The notes beneath the pieces are model-generated. The model had not been told where the DNA came from. It searched no databases and saw only the letters and a program-made list of their open reading frames with translations. A program made the position numbers and the translations under genes. A stretch of 64,000 nt of DNA, from NCBI GenBank assembly GCA_964030785.1, contig OZ034975.1, positions 17,895,142 through 17,959,141 on the forward strand, given 5' to 3'. Origin of the DNA: Siderastrea siderea (lineage: Eukaryota > Cnidaria > Anthozoa > Scleractinia > Rhizangiidae). Below, in pieces: positions 1 to 10,220 of the stretch. Position 1 is the first letter of the stretch, and every line of letters begins with the position of its first letter.

Positions 1-84
1 TTTCTTTGAAATTCATAAGTAGCAGCGGAAAGCAATGTGGAGCTCCCCTTTTAGGCTTGGCTTCATCTATATATTATAGTTTAC

Positions 85-2192
85 CTCATCACGTCCTGAG
101 GATTTGTTTATGTTGCTGCCACGTTCATCAACGTCCAATGGAGATCTTTCCACCGCACTGGGTTCGATCAAGACTTCTACCCTGACGATGTTCTCTTCTT
201 TTGTGCCGTTGGCTATCTGCAAAGATAAAGGACAGACCTTGAAATGAGGGCTAATGATTTCATTAAGGTAAAAAAAAAGATAATACTTTTAACGATTTTA
301 CTTAGATAAAAAGAGTGAAGTAAAAGCTACTAAAAATATTTACCAAACTACTAACGGAGACTGGCGACCATTTCTGCAGCATACATCATTTGGTGCTCAT
401 CGATCTGAACCAATTTCCTTTCTCAATTACCTGGGCCGATCATTCATTGTTAGTCTGTTTTCTATCGTAATTAACAAAACTTTTAACTGAGTTGATGTTA
501 CTTAATTTGCTTTGAAATCACTGCAAACTCAACAAGCGAAGTCAGGTTCGCCCTGTTGTTTAACGTTATGACAAGACAAGAAAGAAATTTCCGCCATAGA
601 TGGTTGTGCTTGGTGTCGAAAGCCTTTTGCAAATTCAGGAAAATTAACAGCTGCATTTTAGTTACAGGATTGGACGGTGTTTAGAATTGCAGGATTAGTT
701 GCAGACTATGAGCAGTCTCTCTTTTGCGCTCAATAACAGTCGAGCATAAAAACCCTTCTTGGAAATGTGACGGGAACGCGCGTGTCGTGGGCTCCACGCG
801 GCAGGTGATTTTCGCCCTCGCTTGTATGCTCTTTTTGCTCGACTATCCCTGAGCGGTAGGACAGACTGCTTGTGCTCGTACTCATTTACTTGATGGGCAG
901 TTGTATCTAGGAGCATTCCACAAACAGTCAGGAGTAATTTTATGATATTCCATTTCCTGGCATTTTCCTCCTGCTTCGGGAATTCCGGCTCTAGCACGTC
1001 TACTCCCAGGGTACCATATTTCCGAAGTCTACTTTACGAAACCTTCCATTACAAGCACACATACCTTCATTTTGTCGTTATCCTGGGTCAGTTGTGCTCC
1101 TGTTTGGTCCTGGTTAATGTTACACGCACTTGTCAAGATCTCCAGCACCTCACTCGCTGTAGGACGCTTTTCATTTTCAAATGTGGCACATCTTTGAAAT
1201 GCGTCATATATATTTTTCCAGCTCGTATTTTGAAGTAAGGCAAACTCTGGTAACGGGGAGGGCAGTTGATTCTTTGCCAGCATGGACTTCATGTGGCTCA
1301 TATAATTTTGTGGCTGAATTTCACCCGTCTTGAATTCGTAACTGTATGGTGTTGAGAGGCCTAGGTTGACAACGCAAAAAAACAGAAGTCCAAGTGCCCA
1401 TATGTCTACACTCTTGAGCTGACGGAGACCCATAGGTTGCTCATGTCCGGGAAGCAAGACTTCTGGCGCCCTAAATGCTGGTGTTCCTCTGTTAACGTCC
1501 TTTGTTGTTGTTAAGTTTAAGTTGCGGGTCATAATAAGCTGCGAACGAGCTTCTCCAAAATCTGACAGTTTGCAAATCACTGGTACCGTTGACCAAGACC
1601 TTTCGACCTCCGTGAGGTCTGCAAGATTGCAATAATGCTGGTTTGAAACAAGGACATTGGCTGGTTTGAGGTCGCGATGTCACACGCCGTTGTCGTGTAG
1701 GTACCTCAGGCCTTTGGTTACATCGGAGGCGATAATAGGCATTACGTGTATAAAATCGCTGGGATCTCCGTCGGCTAGTTCACTCAGTAGCTCTTTCAAC
1801 GAGTGAACCTTCTGTTCCCTTTCAAATGGACTAAAATCAAAGCACATGTATTCCATCATTATCGATGGAGGCGTAGTGCACATTCCGTGGAACGAGACGA
1901 TGTTGGCATGCTTTAAAGTGTGTAATAGTCTCACTTCTTTCAGAAAAAGGCCCTTTTCACAGACATCAAGGTCAAATAACTTTTTGACAACCACTTGTTT
2001 AGATGCTGAACTTTTGGCTTTTGTGTACTGTGCCGCGAACACAGCTGCAAAACTTCCTCTACCGATTTCTACTAAATCACTGATTTCACGGAAATCAAAG
2101 GTTTCACATGTATCTTCTTGCCCAGTATTGTTGAAAGTTGACTCCCATGAACTATTCTTCTTCCTTAGCTTCGGAACTTTGAATAGCGACAT
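85..2192 (-). CDS. TKL-like protein kinase gene, interrupted by one in-frame TGA; 3' end outside window
   Basis: Read leftward from ATG at 2192 (in-frame stop just upstream), the frame gives a protein kinase: glycine loop IGRGSFAAVF (about residues 43-52), Lys in VVVKK (about 70), alpha-C Glu in FLKEVRLL, HRDLKPAN (172-179), DFG (211-213), TPAFRAPE, and DIWALGLLF. The only break in this exon is codon 171, a TGA directly before HRDLK. The exon ends at 1065 with a good donor (gtatgtg) in phase 0. After an intron (217-1064), an acceptor (tttgcag) opens a 44-codon exon at 216-85, also phase 0 and fully open, followed by another donor, so the gene continues beyond the window. An unusual insert of about 25 residues separates the HRD and DFG motifs. 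Closest type: serine/threonine or TKL kinase. With the TGA obeyed, the product stops before the active site, so this is either a recent pseudogene, a polymorphism or assembly error, or a readthrough gene. Confidence 0.75.
699..880. mobile_element. Foldback MITE (agactacgagcagtct-type ends)
   Basis: The left end reads cagactatgagcagtctct and the right end, reversed, reads as a related sequence with agcagtctg. The arms (cgctcaataacagtcgagca and its counterpart near 830-860) pair imperfectly, making a palindrome of about 180 bp. Related sequences occur near 26635, 44995 and 63240. It sits in the intron of the kinase gene. No clear target duplication was found. Confidence 0.55.
1680..1682 (-). 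other. In-frame TGA immediately before the kinase HRD motif
   Basis: On the minus strand the codons read Y-L-H-D-N-G-V-TGA-H-R-D-L-K-P-A-N. The frame is open for 170 codons before and 205 codons after it. A single change from CGA (a CpG site), TGG, TGC or TGT could produce it. No intron could remove it without deleting the adjacent catalytic loop. Confidence 0.85.
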
Positions 2193-2279
2193 TCTTCATG
2201 CATGACCATGGGTCAAGCTACAAAAAATCAAATGAATGAGTGAATGAATGAATGAACCTCCGCACTAAGACGTAATGCC

Positions 2280-2345
2280 AAATAAGAAAATAATGATGAT
2301 GATACTTTATTGCACATGCGGGGGGTGTAGTTGCTGTCGATCAGC
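2280..2345 (-). repeat. Short GAT/AATG repeats and probable retroelement 3' tail
   Basis: A few (aatg) units near 2232-2255 are followed by aataatgatgatgatacttt-attgcaca, which resembles the reversed 3' tail of a LINE-type element. No coding part is attached, so this is tentative. Confidence 0.3.
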
Positions 2346-2499
2346 TATCCATTCGCTGTGCGAAAACGAGCGGGGTGAGGCCTGTTTTTAATTGCATATT
2401 TGAAATGTCCAATACGTAATTACCAACTGGAGTTAAAAACATAAACTGATGCTTACGGCAACAAGACTGAGAAATTGAGGCAGAAATGAAATAAAAATA

Positions 2500-2990
2500 C
2501 GAAAAGGTATTTGCCCGATATTTCAGTTTGCAAAACAATCCTTCTAGGGGGGCTACCACGAGGGTCTTGTGTCATGGCTCTATCAATAAGGTGAGCCTCG
2601 CTTGTTTTTGTGACAGAGTTACAGTTGTTGTACATATTAAAATTCCAGAGGAACAAGAGGACGCCGTTGATGGAATGGGCAGGTTGGTTAAAATGTTCTG
2701 AAACAGGAGTGGGTTGATAAGCTGACTGTGATTGAGAATAGATCGGCGATGTTCACCAAAGGCCAAATGAAATACACTTTCTTCGCTACCAAAGATAAAC
2801 GACATATCACCGACCCCGTTAGTTGTAAATCTTAAAACTTATTTTAGCTTTGGTGAACATCTCCAATCCATCCTACACTACCTAAACTGTGTTTCAAAAC
2901 CCGCATATGTAACGGCCAACTTGTATTTGTATTCATTTTTCTATTTTAACCCCATATTCGGTTTGTTTGGCAAACCGAAATATCGGGCAA
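2500..2990 (-). mobile_element. Penelope-like element remnant with degenerate GIY-YIG endonuclease
   Basis: Minus-strand fragments include FGEHRRSILNHSQLINP and, in other frames, sequence matching QEARLTLLIEP-type text, the same block as GEHRRSVQNHQQLANPTP in the better-preserved copy at 42704-43150. The motif gcccgatatttc-ggtttgcaaa occurs at 2513 and inverted at 2965, and again at 42558, as expected of related element ends. Frames are broken, so the remnant is dead. Identification as Penelope-like rests on the GIY-YIG endonuclease family known for these retroelements. Confidence 0.6.
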
Positions 2991-3338
2991 ATACATTTAG
3001 CATTTTTATTTCGTTTATTCCTCCTTTTCTCAGTCCTCTTGCCGTAAGCATCACTTTGCTGTTGTGAACTTTAGTATTCAAGATTTTTACTGATCCAGGT
3101 CTACAGAAGGTGCATCACTCCTCACTGGTTTGTCATTGAAAATGTATGTTGACTAGCGCACGAAACGTCAAGTTCATCAAAATGCGTTTATTCACAATGT
3201 TTATCACCGCAGTTTGTGTTTTATTCTTAACCAAGTTCATTTTTATTTAAACAGCTGGACCAAGTTTGATTCCATTTCGATGGAATCACCTTGAATTTAG
3301 AAATGGCAAATCTCAAAAGCCGGATAGACTAATGAAAA

Positions 3339-3450
3339 AGATCATGGGAACGCGCGCAAAAGTCGACTGCCGCGCGGAAACGTGAGGCGCATGTGATACG
3401 CGTACCTCACGCGCGTCACGTTTCTAACAGCGAAGCGGCAGCTGTCTTTC
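3339..3450. repeat. CpG-rich imperfect palindrome
   Basis: The segment contains aaacgtgaggcgc and, downstream, its near inverse gcgcgtcacgttt around a gatacgcgtacc centre. It resembles the interior of the foldback MITEs elsewhere in the window (gaaacgtgacgcgcgcgtga at 26718). Probably a truncated relative. Confidence 0.4.
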
Positions 3451-3751
3451 GTGTTGTCTCGCCCGACTGAGGAAAGGAGTGCTGGCAATCTACTAAAACC
3501 CTTAACTAAAACCATTGAAAAATCAACACACCTTATTCGTACTTAATTTCGCCATTTTGGCAAGCCAATATTTACGAGGCTTTGATTTCGCGATTTCAAG
3601 AAGACAAACTGGTGAAAGAGCATTCCATTTCGTGAAAAAAGTGTCCATAAAATGTTACTTTTCTAAACCTCTGCAGAGGTAATGAACAGTCCGTCATTCA
3701 GTAGTTTGCAGATCAAGACGGTAGTGGGTATGTAGGTAAGAACTTGCTAAT

Positions 3752-4092
3752 AGAGCGATTTTCGTTTGACCTTGAAAAAGTGTTTCCGTAAGCGTTCGTT
3801 ATTTCTTTCATCAGCCACTAGTTAAAAATGTGAAAACAAGACCTCGTTCCTTTACCGCTGAAGAGAACCCTAATATGGGTAAAGCATTGTTCCATTGTGC
3901 AATCGTATTGCTGAATACAGAGGTACATGAAAGCTCTTTACTAGGTGGAAAATGCTTGATGTTCGCTAAACCAACCAAAAGCCGTGTGCGTTTGTGTCTG
4001 TTCCCTAAACCAATTAAATTAAATTGCCATTGTTTGATTCCTTTGTTGTTTGTTCGCACGTAGTTACTTCAAGGTCAAACGAAAATCGCTCT
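3752..4092. mobile_element. 341-bp non-autonomous TIR element
   Basis: agagcgattttcgtttgacc (continuing ttgaa) at 3752 is repeated exactly in inverted orientation ending at 4092, giving 25-bp perfect TIRs. No coding capacity is supported inside. No target duplication longer than 1-2 bases is evident, so the superfamily is not assigned. Confidence 0.7.
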
Positions 4093-5874
4093 TATATTTA
4101 TTGATTCATATGTTTGATTATGTAAATTTCTCACGAGTGTATTACATTCTGCGTGTGTAAATTTTGAGAGGATTTTTTGTGCTGGCCTTTAATTTCTCAA
4201 TTTTTTTTTCAATTCGCTAAAATTAAGACGCGCGAAAATAAGTAAAAATAAGGTATATCTGGAACAGGTCTAGACAATAACAGTCACTGCTCAAAACGCA
4301 ACATGTTTTTGGCTCAAGATGTCAAAAGTCACGCCATCACAGTCGAGACGTAAAAGGTCACGACATCACAGTCACATGTTGTTGTCTCGAGGCGCAAAGC
4401 CAGCGTAAATGGCTCCTTTATTAGTTATTGGTAAAATGAGGCTGTTGTACATTTTTTTCTTTTGCTCACAGTAAAATAATATAACATGGGTATTGAAAAC
4501 GTGCTTAACAGTTTACAGTTTATAGGTATACCCTGCTAGCAGAGTGTTTCTTTCTGGAAAGTTTTCTTAGCATGTATGATGATGTTCGCGTCTCTCGTAT
4601 TTCGCTTAGTTCTTTTGTTTATCGTGAATGCAAAACGAAAAGTCTCTGTTAGCAGGGTATCACGGGTGGTGAAGTTTGCTTACCTTTCCACGGTGGAACA
4701 CGGCTTGGTCGACTCGGCAATTCGCAATCGAAGCAGCGCTTTTCTGTTACAGTGCTGCGCGCCGTTCCGATCCCACTTGTACAAAGTTATCATTACGTTT
4801 TCTTTGATTGGCCATGAAAAAATTATCCAAAGAATTCCCATTACAAACGTGAACTGCCATTGGTGGGTTTGGATCCTTTTTAGTTTCGGTTTCCTCACGG
4901 GTCCGTCAGTTTGCATCAAATATCTTACGCACTGCTCAGAATGAGAAGTCGAGGTGTTCTGACTGTCTTCCACGTGTAGCAAACATAAACTCTTTATTGG
5001 AAAGGTAAACAGGAAAGTGGGGATGGAATCTGGCCAACAACGTTCCTGTGTGCGTTTCCGCGACTTAGCTGTGCAGTATCTTCTTATTGTAATACTAGAA
5101 ATACGCGACTCGCAGAACCTCGCGAAGCTCAGGCACGGCTTTCTTGTCGTCGACTCTTTCGCCTTCGTTGTTCGCGCTGAATTTCAAGTCGGCGTTCACG
5201 CTGAGTTTCAGTTGTAAATCTCCCCCGGAATGGATTTTCAGCCACTTGTTTAATCAGACGTTGCTTGCTTGTTCACAGACGATGAATAAGCATATCAGCA
5301 CCCAAATAAACGCAGCGAAGCAAGCAAGAAATGAAGAAACACACCGAAGAAACATGAGAGTGCACAACTGTCAGCGGTCGCGATTTGGTTTTGTTGCTAG
5401 GCAACTGTGCGGACACCATCGAAATATATATCGGCCGATCGAGATTTGACCGCCCTTAGCGATCCTCGCGCGAACCCCACGCGACAAATTTATAAACCTC
5501 GCTACGCTCGGAGGGGCCTTCGGCCCTCCTCGCTTCGCGAGGAACAAATGCTAACCAGTTCAATCAAAATACAGGTGACAGTAATGAGAAACTGGAGCGT
5601 AGAATAAGACTTAAAGAAGCGTTGCAAGTAGTATCGGCAGTCAACACACAAAAATAAATTGTATCACAATCAGCAGGATGTGATTTATTTCAGTTCACTC
5701 AATTTTATTACACCGAAAAAGATACCTCTCTTCAATCTGCAATTACGGTGCCTTATTAAAGGGATGTGTGACGAGTTGGTCACGCAACGCGTTTATAGGG
5801 TACCTTGGGTTATCTATCCTTTCCAAACTATGGTAGAGAGAAAAACAGACATGAGATTTTAGTTCGGGCTTGTG
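4093..5874. other. Intergenic; no gene recognised
   Basis: Several open frames of 60-120 codons exist but have no recognisable domain, no supporting splice structure and unremarkable composition. A short GC-rich stretch near 5500-5550 contains local inverted repeats (gaggggcc/ggccctcc). Confidence 0.4.
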
Positions 5875-7110
5875 GATTTAGAGATTCCCTGTTTTAGAGA
5901 TTCCCCGTTTTAGAGATTCCCCGTTTTAGAGATTCCCTATTTTAGAGATTCCCTATTTTAGAGATTCCCCGTTTTAGAGATTCCCCGTTTTAGAGATTCC
6001 CTATTTTAGAGATTCCCTATTTTAGAGATTCCCCGTTTTAGAGATTCCCTATTTTAGAGATTCCCCATTTTAGAGATTCCCTATTTTAGAGATTCCCTGT
6101 TTTAGATATTCCCTGTTTTAGAGATTCCCTGTTTTAGAGATTCCCTCTTTTAGAGATTCCCTGTTTTAGAGATTCCCCGTTTTAGAGATTCCCCGTTTTA
6201 GAGATTCCCTATTTTAGAGATTCCCCGTTTTAGAGATTCCCTATTTTAGAGATTCCCCATTTTAGAGATTCCCTATTTTAGAGATTCCCTGTTTTAGATA
6301 TTCCCTGTTTTAGAGATTCCCTGTTTTAGAGATTCCCTCTTTTAGAGATTCCCTGTTTTAGAGATTCCCCGTTTTAGAGATTCCCCGTTTTAGAGATTCC
6401 CTATTTTAGAGATTCCCTATTTTAGAGATTCCCTATTTTAGAGATTCCCCGTTTTAGAGATTCCCTATTTTAGAGATTCCCTATTTTAGAGATTCCCTAT
6501 TTTAGAGATTCCCCGTTTTAGAGATTCCCTATTTTAGAGATTCCCTATTTTAGAGATTCCCTATTTTAGAGATTCCCCGTTTTAGAGATTCCCTATTTTA
6601 GAGATTCCCCATTTTAGAGATTCCCTATTTTAGAGATTCCCTGTTTTAGATATTCCCTGTTTTAGAGATTCCCTGTTTTAGAGATTCCCTCTTTTAGAGA
6701 TTCCCTGTTTTAGAGATTCCCCGTTTTAGAGATTCCCCGTTTTAGAGATTCCCTATTTTAGAGATTCCCTATTTTAGAGATTCCCTATTTTAGAGATTCC
6801 CCGTTTTAGAGATTCCCCGTTTTAGAGATTCCCTATTTTAGAGATTCCCTATTTTAGAGATTCCCCGTTTTAGAGATTCCCTGTTTTAGAGATTCCCTAT
6901 TTTAGAGATTCCCCATTTTAGAGATTCCCCATTTTAGAGATTCCCTGTTTTAGTTATTCCCTATTTTAGAGATTCCCCGTTTTAGAGATTCCCTATTTTA
7001 GAGATTCCCCATTTTAGAGATTCCCTATTTTAGAGATTCCCTGTTTTAGATATTCCCTATTTTAGAGATTCCCCGTTTTAGATATTCCCTATTTTAGAGA
7101 TTCCCCGTTC
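5875..7110. repeat. 16-bp minisatellite, about 77 units, with higher-order repeats
   Basis: The unit is gagattccc[c/t][g/a]tttta, tandem for about 1.24 kb. Variant units (ccct-a, cccc-g, ccct-g, cccc-a, ccct-c, and gatatt instead of gagatt) recur in the same order: a cccca unit followed 41 bases later by agatatt occurs at 6063, 6255 and 6607. The intervals are 192 and 352 bp, exact multiples of 16, showing duplication of multi-unit blocks. Confidence 0.97.
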
Positions 7111-7170
7111 CCCATTCCCCGTTCCCCGTTCCCCGTTCCCCGTTCCCAGTTCCCCTTTCCTCGATTCTCC
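7101..7170. repeat. Degenerate 7-8-bp array (ttccccg) at minisatellite edge
   Basis: At the right edge the 16-bp array collapses into repeats of ccccgtt/ccccatt, as if only the gattcccc half of the unit had been amplified. It then grades into unique sequence. Confidence 0.8.
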
Positions 7171-7842
7171 GTTTCCTATTTTAGAGATAGCCTAATACAA
7201 ATTGTTTACTGCAGTGTGTAGTTTTCTTGAAGTACCAAATACCGTAAATATATATGTATAATTTTCTGTTCTTGTTGAACATTTTCTTAGAATCGCCGCC
7301 CGAAATCTCGGAAAATCTATGGTGCCAGACGAAAAATAGCCCACTCACGATCAAAACCATTCTAAACACGATTATAGATGAAATACTTTCATTGAAATTT
7401 TACCTCTTTCCAAACTCCCAAACGTTTCTCATTCTTGTCTTTATGGTTTTTCATCACGCCATTAAATTATCTCACTTTTTCTGACAGTAAGTTTGTAAAC
7501 ATTGGCTTTGTTTTGCCACACGCTTGAAGCGATCAACACAAACAGTCTTGCTTTCGGACTTTGTTTTCTCGTAACATTCAATTAATCTGCGCTTCCCCTT
7601 TCCATAATCTTTTCTTCGCTTAATCAGAGATTCAATGTGCCGAAAGCACTTTTTAGACTTTTTACACAGCCCTGTCGATTCTCGTTGAAAGTCAGGCGTT
7701 CTTTCCAACAAGCGACAAACTTTGCTTTTCAGATCTCCGGAATTCAGCGATCGCGCTCGCTAAAATTTCTGTCCACTTAACTTCAAGTGTAAATTTACAC
7801 AAAAGGCAGCTGCCGTTCGCCCCATCATGGGAATCCAAGCGA
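7171..7842. other. Intergenic; no gene recognised
   Basis: One minus-strand open frame (7472-7711, 79 codons, rich in Lys/Arg and Cys) is visible but has no recognisable domain. I do not support it as a gene. Confidence 0.35.
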
Positions 7843-7898
7843 GTTGTGGATTCCGGATTCCGGATTCCACGTCGTGGATTCTGGATTCCATGCCTATG
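7843..7898. repeat. ggattcc-type dispersed repeat, left half
   Basis: Repeated gtggattccggattcc motifs. The same motif resumes at 9241-9283 on the other side of the 7899-9231 element, so that element landed inside the repeat. A further copy lies at 11800-11902. Confidence 0.7.
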
Positions 7899-9231
7899 TA
7901 ACCTGCGATCAGGCCGAATTTTAGCATCGCTCTCATATTCTCTTACTCTCTTACGTGGGTCGCTCGCTAAAATAGGGCCTGAGACAATCTCTCACAGGAG
8001 TTCGTGTCGGCGGCCAAATTTTGGCCGCGGGAATCTCGCAATCTGATTGGCCCTTTAACAATAGAGCTGTCAACGGAAGTAAATTGTCTACGAGACTTGC
8101 TCACAATTTTCAATCCGACCGGCCAAGGAACAAGTCTGCCGAGGTAAACGTGTCGCTCAAAGATATTCTCGTCGTTCTAGGAGAATTGTGATCATTTCTT
8201 TCTCTCCTGAGAATGGCGTCCGGTTTGACGCAAGCTGTCTCTCACTCGGAGCAGAGAAGTACAGTAACAGTGAAGTATGTATCCCGTTTTATCGCATCGT
8301 GTCTCCAAATTTTCATTTGAAGGCTTTCAGCTAGTATTGAAAATATAAGCAGAGTAGTGGTTGTATCCGCGTTTTACGAAACAAAACGAACAGAAAGTAT
8401 CTTTCGCCAAGAGTGATCAACAAGTCAACCGATAATTCCGTAAACTTAACGATAAGCTGATGTTTAGTGAGAGCCGCACTCAGCGAGATGCTATATTTAT
8501 TTTTACCTAAGTAATAAAGACTTCCAGTTTATTCATTCACTGTTAATAATGTCGTTTTAATGATCTCTGACATTGATATCAAAGGATCTGACTAGGTTTA
8601 TAATAAATGAGATGAAATTCGCTGGTAATCTCAAATATTTATCACTTCTGGAACTAAATCAAATTACAAAACACTCGTTTGTTTATAAACGGTTTTATTG
8701 ATATCTTTTTTCTAAAGAGTGACACTGAAGGTATTTCGCTTAATTTCCCAAGGTATTTTACGCAGAAAATCGGTGACAAATGCGTAGAGAATATTTCCGG
8801 ATACCACCTGAAATGAGAAAGGATTCAAACATGCAGCAGTATTTTGGTACATGACAACCTCGTCGTGTTCTGAATTTTCATTCAGTTTCAGCTCAGACAG
8901 AACAACTATGTACAATACCGGAGCGCGTACCTTCAAGTTGTAAATTTGAACGCTAGTGCCAAGATTTATCGTAGCCCGTGATTTTCTTATTTTTGCCGAC
9001 ATTTGAGGACTTTTTGCGAATGCCATTACATACACATATGGGAAATTTGCATACCGAGGAGCGTGCAAGCAAAACAAATTTTGATTGGCCGTTTTGTTGA
9101 ATGTCAATCAATCAAAAAAGTGGGCGGCAGACGTTCCGTAGAAGAATTGTATCAGGCCCTATTTTTCGTTTCGCCCTTCCCGCCGGAATGTTTCACCGAG
9201 CGAAACGAAAATAGAGCCTGATCGCAGGTTA
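7899..9231. mobile_element. 1333-bp TIR transposon with 9-bp target duplication
   Basis: The left end taacctgcgatcaggc is mirrored by gcctgatcgcaggtta at the right end. It is flanked by perfect 9-bp direct repeats atgcctatg at 7890-7898 and 9232-9240. Inside each end a second motif aaatagggcctga appears in opposite orientation, making nested foldback ends. The interior is non-coding or unrecognised apart from a possible short first exon at 8213. The termini resemble those of the helicase-bearing element at 14834 (taccctgcgagcagag), and the duplication is also 9 bp, so both may belong to one superfamily. Confidence 0.85.
8213..8274 (+). other. Possible orphan first exon inside the 7899-9231 element
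   Basis: gagaatggcgtccggtttga starts a short open frame of about 20 codons that ends at a good donor (gaa|gtatgt). No downstream exon was identified. It may be the leftover 5' exon of the autonomous parent's gene, or chance. Confidence 0.2.
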
Positions 9232-9240
9232 ATGCCTATG

Positions 9241-9283
9241 GTTTCCGGATTCCAAACTTTCTGTCATTCCGGATTCCAAGGTT
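9241..9283. repeat. ggattcc-type dispersed repeat, right half
   Basis: Contains tttccggattccaaac and cattccggattccaagg, continuing the repeat interrupted by the 7899-9231 element. Confidence 0.65.
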
Positions 9284-9539
9284 CTTAGCTCTGGTTTCAG
9301 TCGTATTTCAAAGACCAATATTTTTGAAACCATATGAAGTTGACTATCTAAACAGGAAAGTTCATTTGCTCTCCAAAAGATCAAAATTTATTTTAATTTC
9401 TAAAGCATGTGTTAATGCTGATGCATCTCTATAATCTACATACAAATACTTGTAATTTTAAATGTCAAGACAAAGAGATTTCAGAAATTTTCCAATAAGC
9501 GACATAAGCGGGGGGCTTGCTATGTGGCAGAGGGAGTAG

Positions 9540-9660
9540 TAAGAAAAAAGGCGACGTAAGAGTCCCTTTAATCTAGAGGGGGGCTGGGGGCATGATCCCC
9601 CAGAAAATTTTGAAATCTAGGTTCTCGGAAATGCAATTTACGTCATTCTAGACATCAAAC
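9540..9660. mobile_element. hAT-type terminal fragment
   Basis: The stretch ctgggggcatgatcccccag followed by aaaattttgaaat corresponds, in reverse orientation, to the segment near 49995-50045 inside the hAT element of this window. No ends or coding part are preserved. Confidence 0.4.
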
Positions 9661-9920
9661 AGAGTTGTGTTCATGAAAAGTTTCATTGCAATATGGCAAC
9701 GGTTTTCTGTGAAGAATAGAGTTTAAACGACTTACAGTCGCCGTTGTTGTTGTTTCCTTTTTTCATAAACTCTCGATAGATTCTCAGCAGGAGCCCTCGC
9801 GAAAGCACGAAATAGAAAGCAGTACTTATATTAGGCCCTATAGATGGCAGTAGACCTCCGGTAATCAGCAGACACCAGACACGACTACTTAAGATACAGC
9901 GTCCTCCAAAACTGCCGACT

Positions 9921-10220
9921 GGTTGGCTCAATTGGTTGAGTACCAGACTTCGGAGCGTTAGGCCCGAGTTCGATTACCGGCCGGACCAACACCCAGGGTC
10001 TTAAAATAACTGAGTAGAATGTGCTTCCTTTGTTTCGCATCTGCAAATGGTTAGACTTTCTGGTTTTCTCGGATAAGGACGAAAAGCTGTTTAGTCCGTC
10101 TCACAGCACTCTCACTGTCTTCACTGATCTGACTGTCATTGTGAGACGTATAAGGATCTTGACTGCTGTTCGAAGAGTAGGGGACGTATACCCCGCTGGT
10201 GTGGTGAACCTTTGGTAAAT
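9921..10220 (+). mobile_element. tRNA-derived SINE
   Basis: The head carries an A-box-like ttggctcaattgg (9923) and a B-box-like gagttcgattacc (9966), spaced as in a tRNA-derived promoter. The body contains tctgcaaatggttagac and ctcggataaggacgaaaa, then gtgagacgt and gttcgaagagtaggggacgt. These blocks match the layout of anthozoan SINEs as I remember them. The element ends near ggtgtggtgaacctttgg. Confidence 0.7.

Noticed and set aside
1680..1682. Selenocysteine codon in the kinase
   Set aside because: No kinase family uses Sec before HRD, and no SECIS-like structure was recognised in the visible 3' part; mutation, error or readthrough are simpler.
4576..4944. 122-codon plus-strand frame with hydrophobic start
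   Set aside because: No domain, overlapping antisense frame of similar length, and no splice or promoter support.
5875..7110. CRISPR-like array of regularly spaced repeats
   Set aside because: There are no unique spacers; the 16-bp units abut directly, and the rest of the window is eukaryotic.
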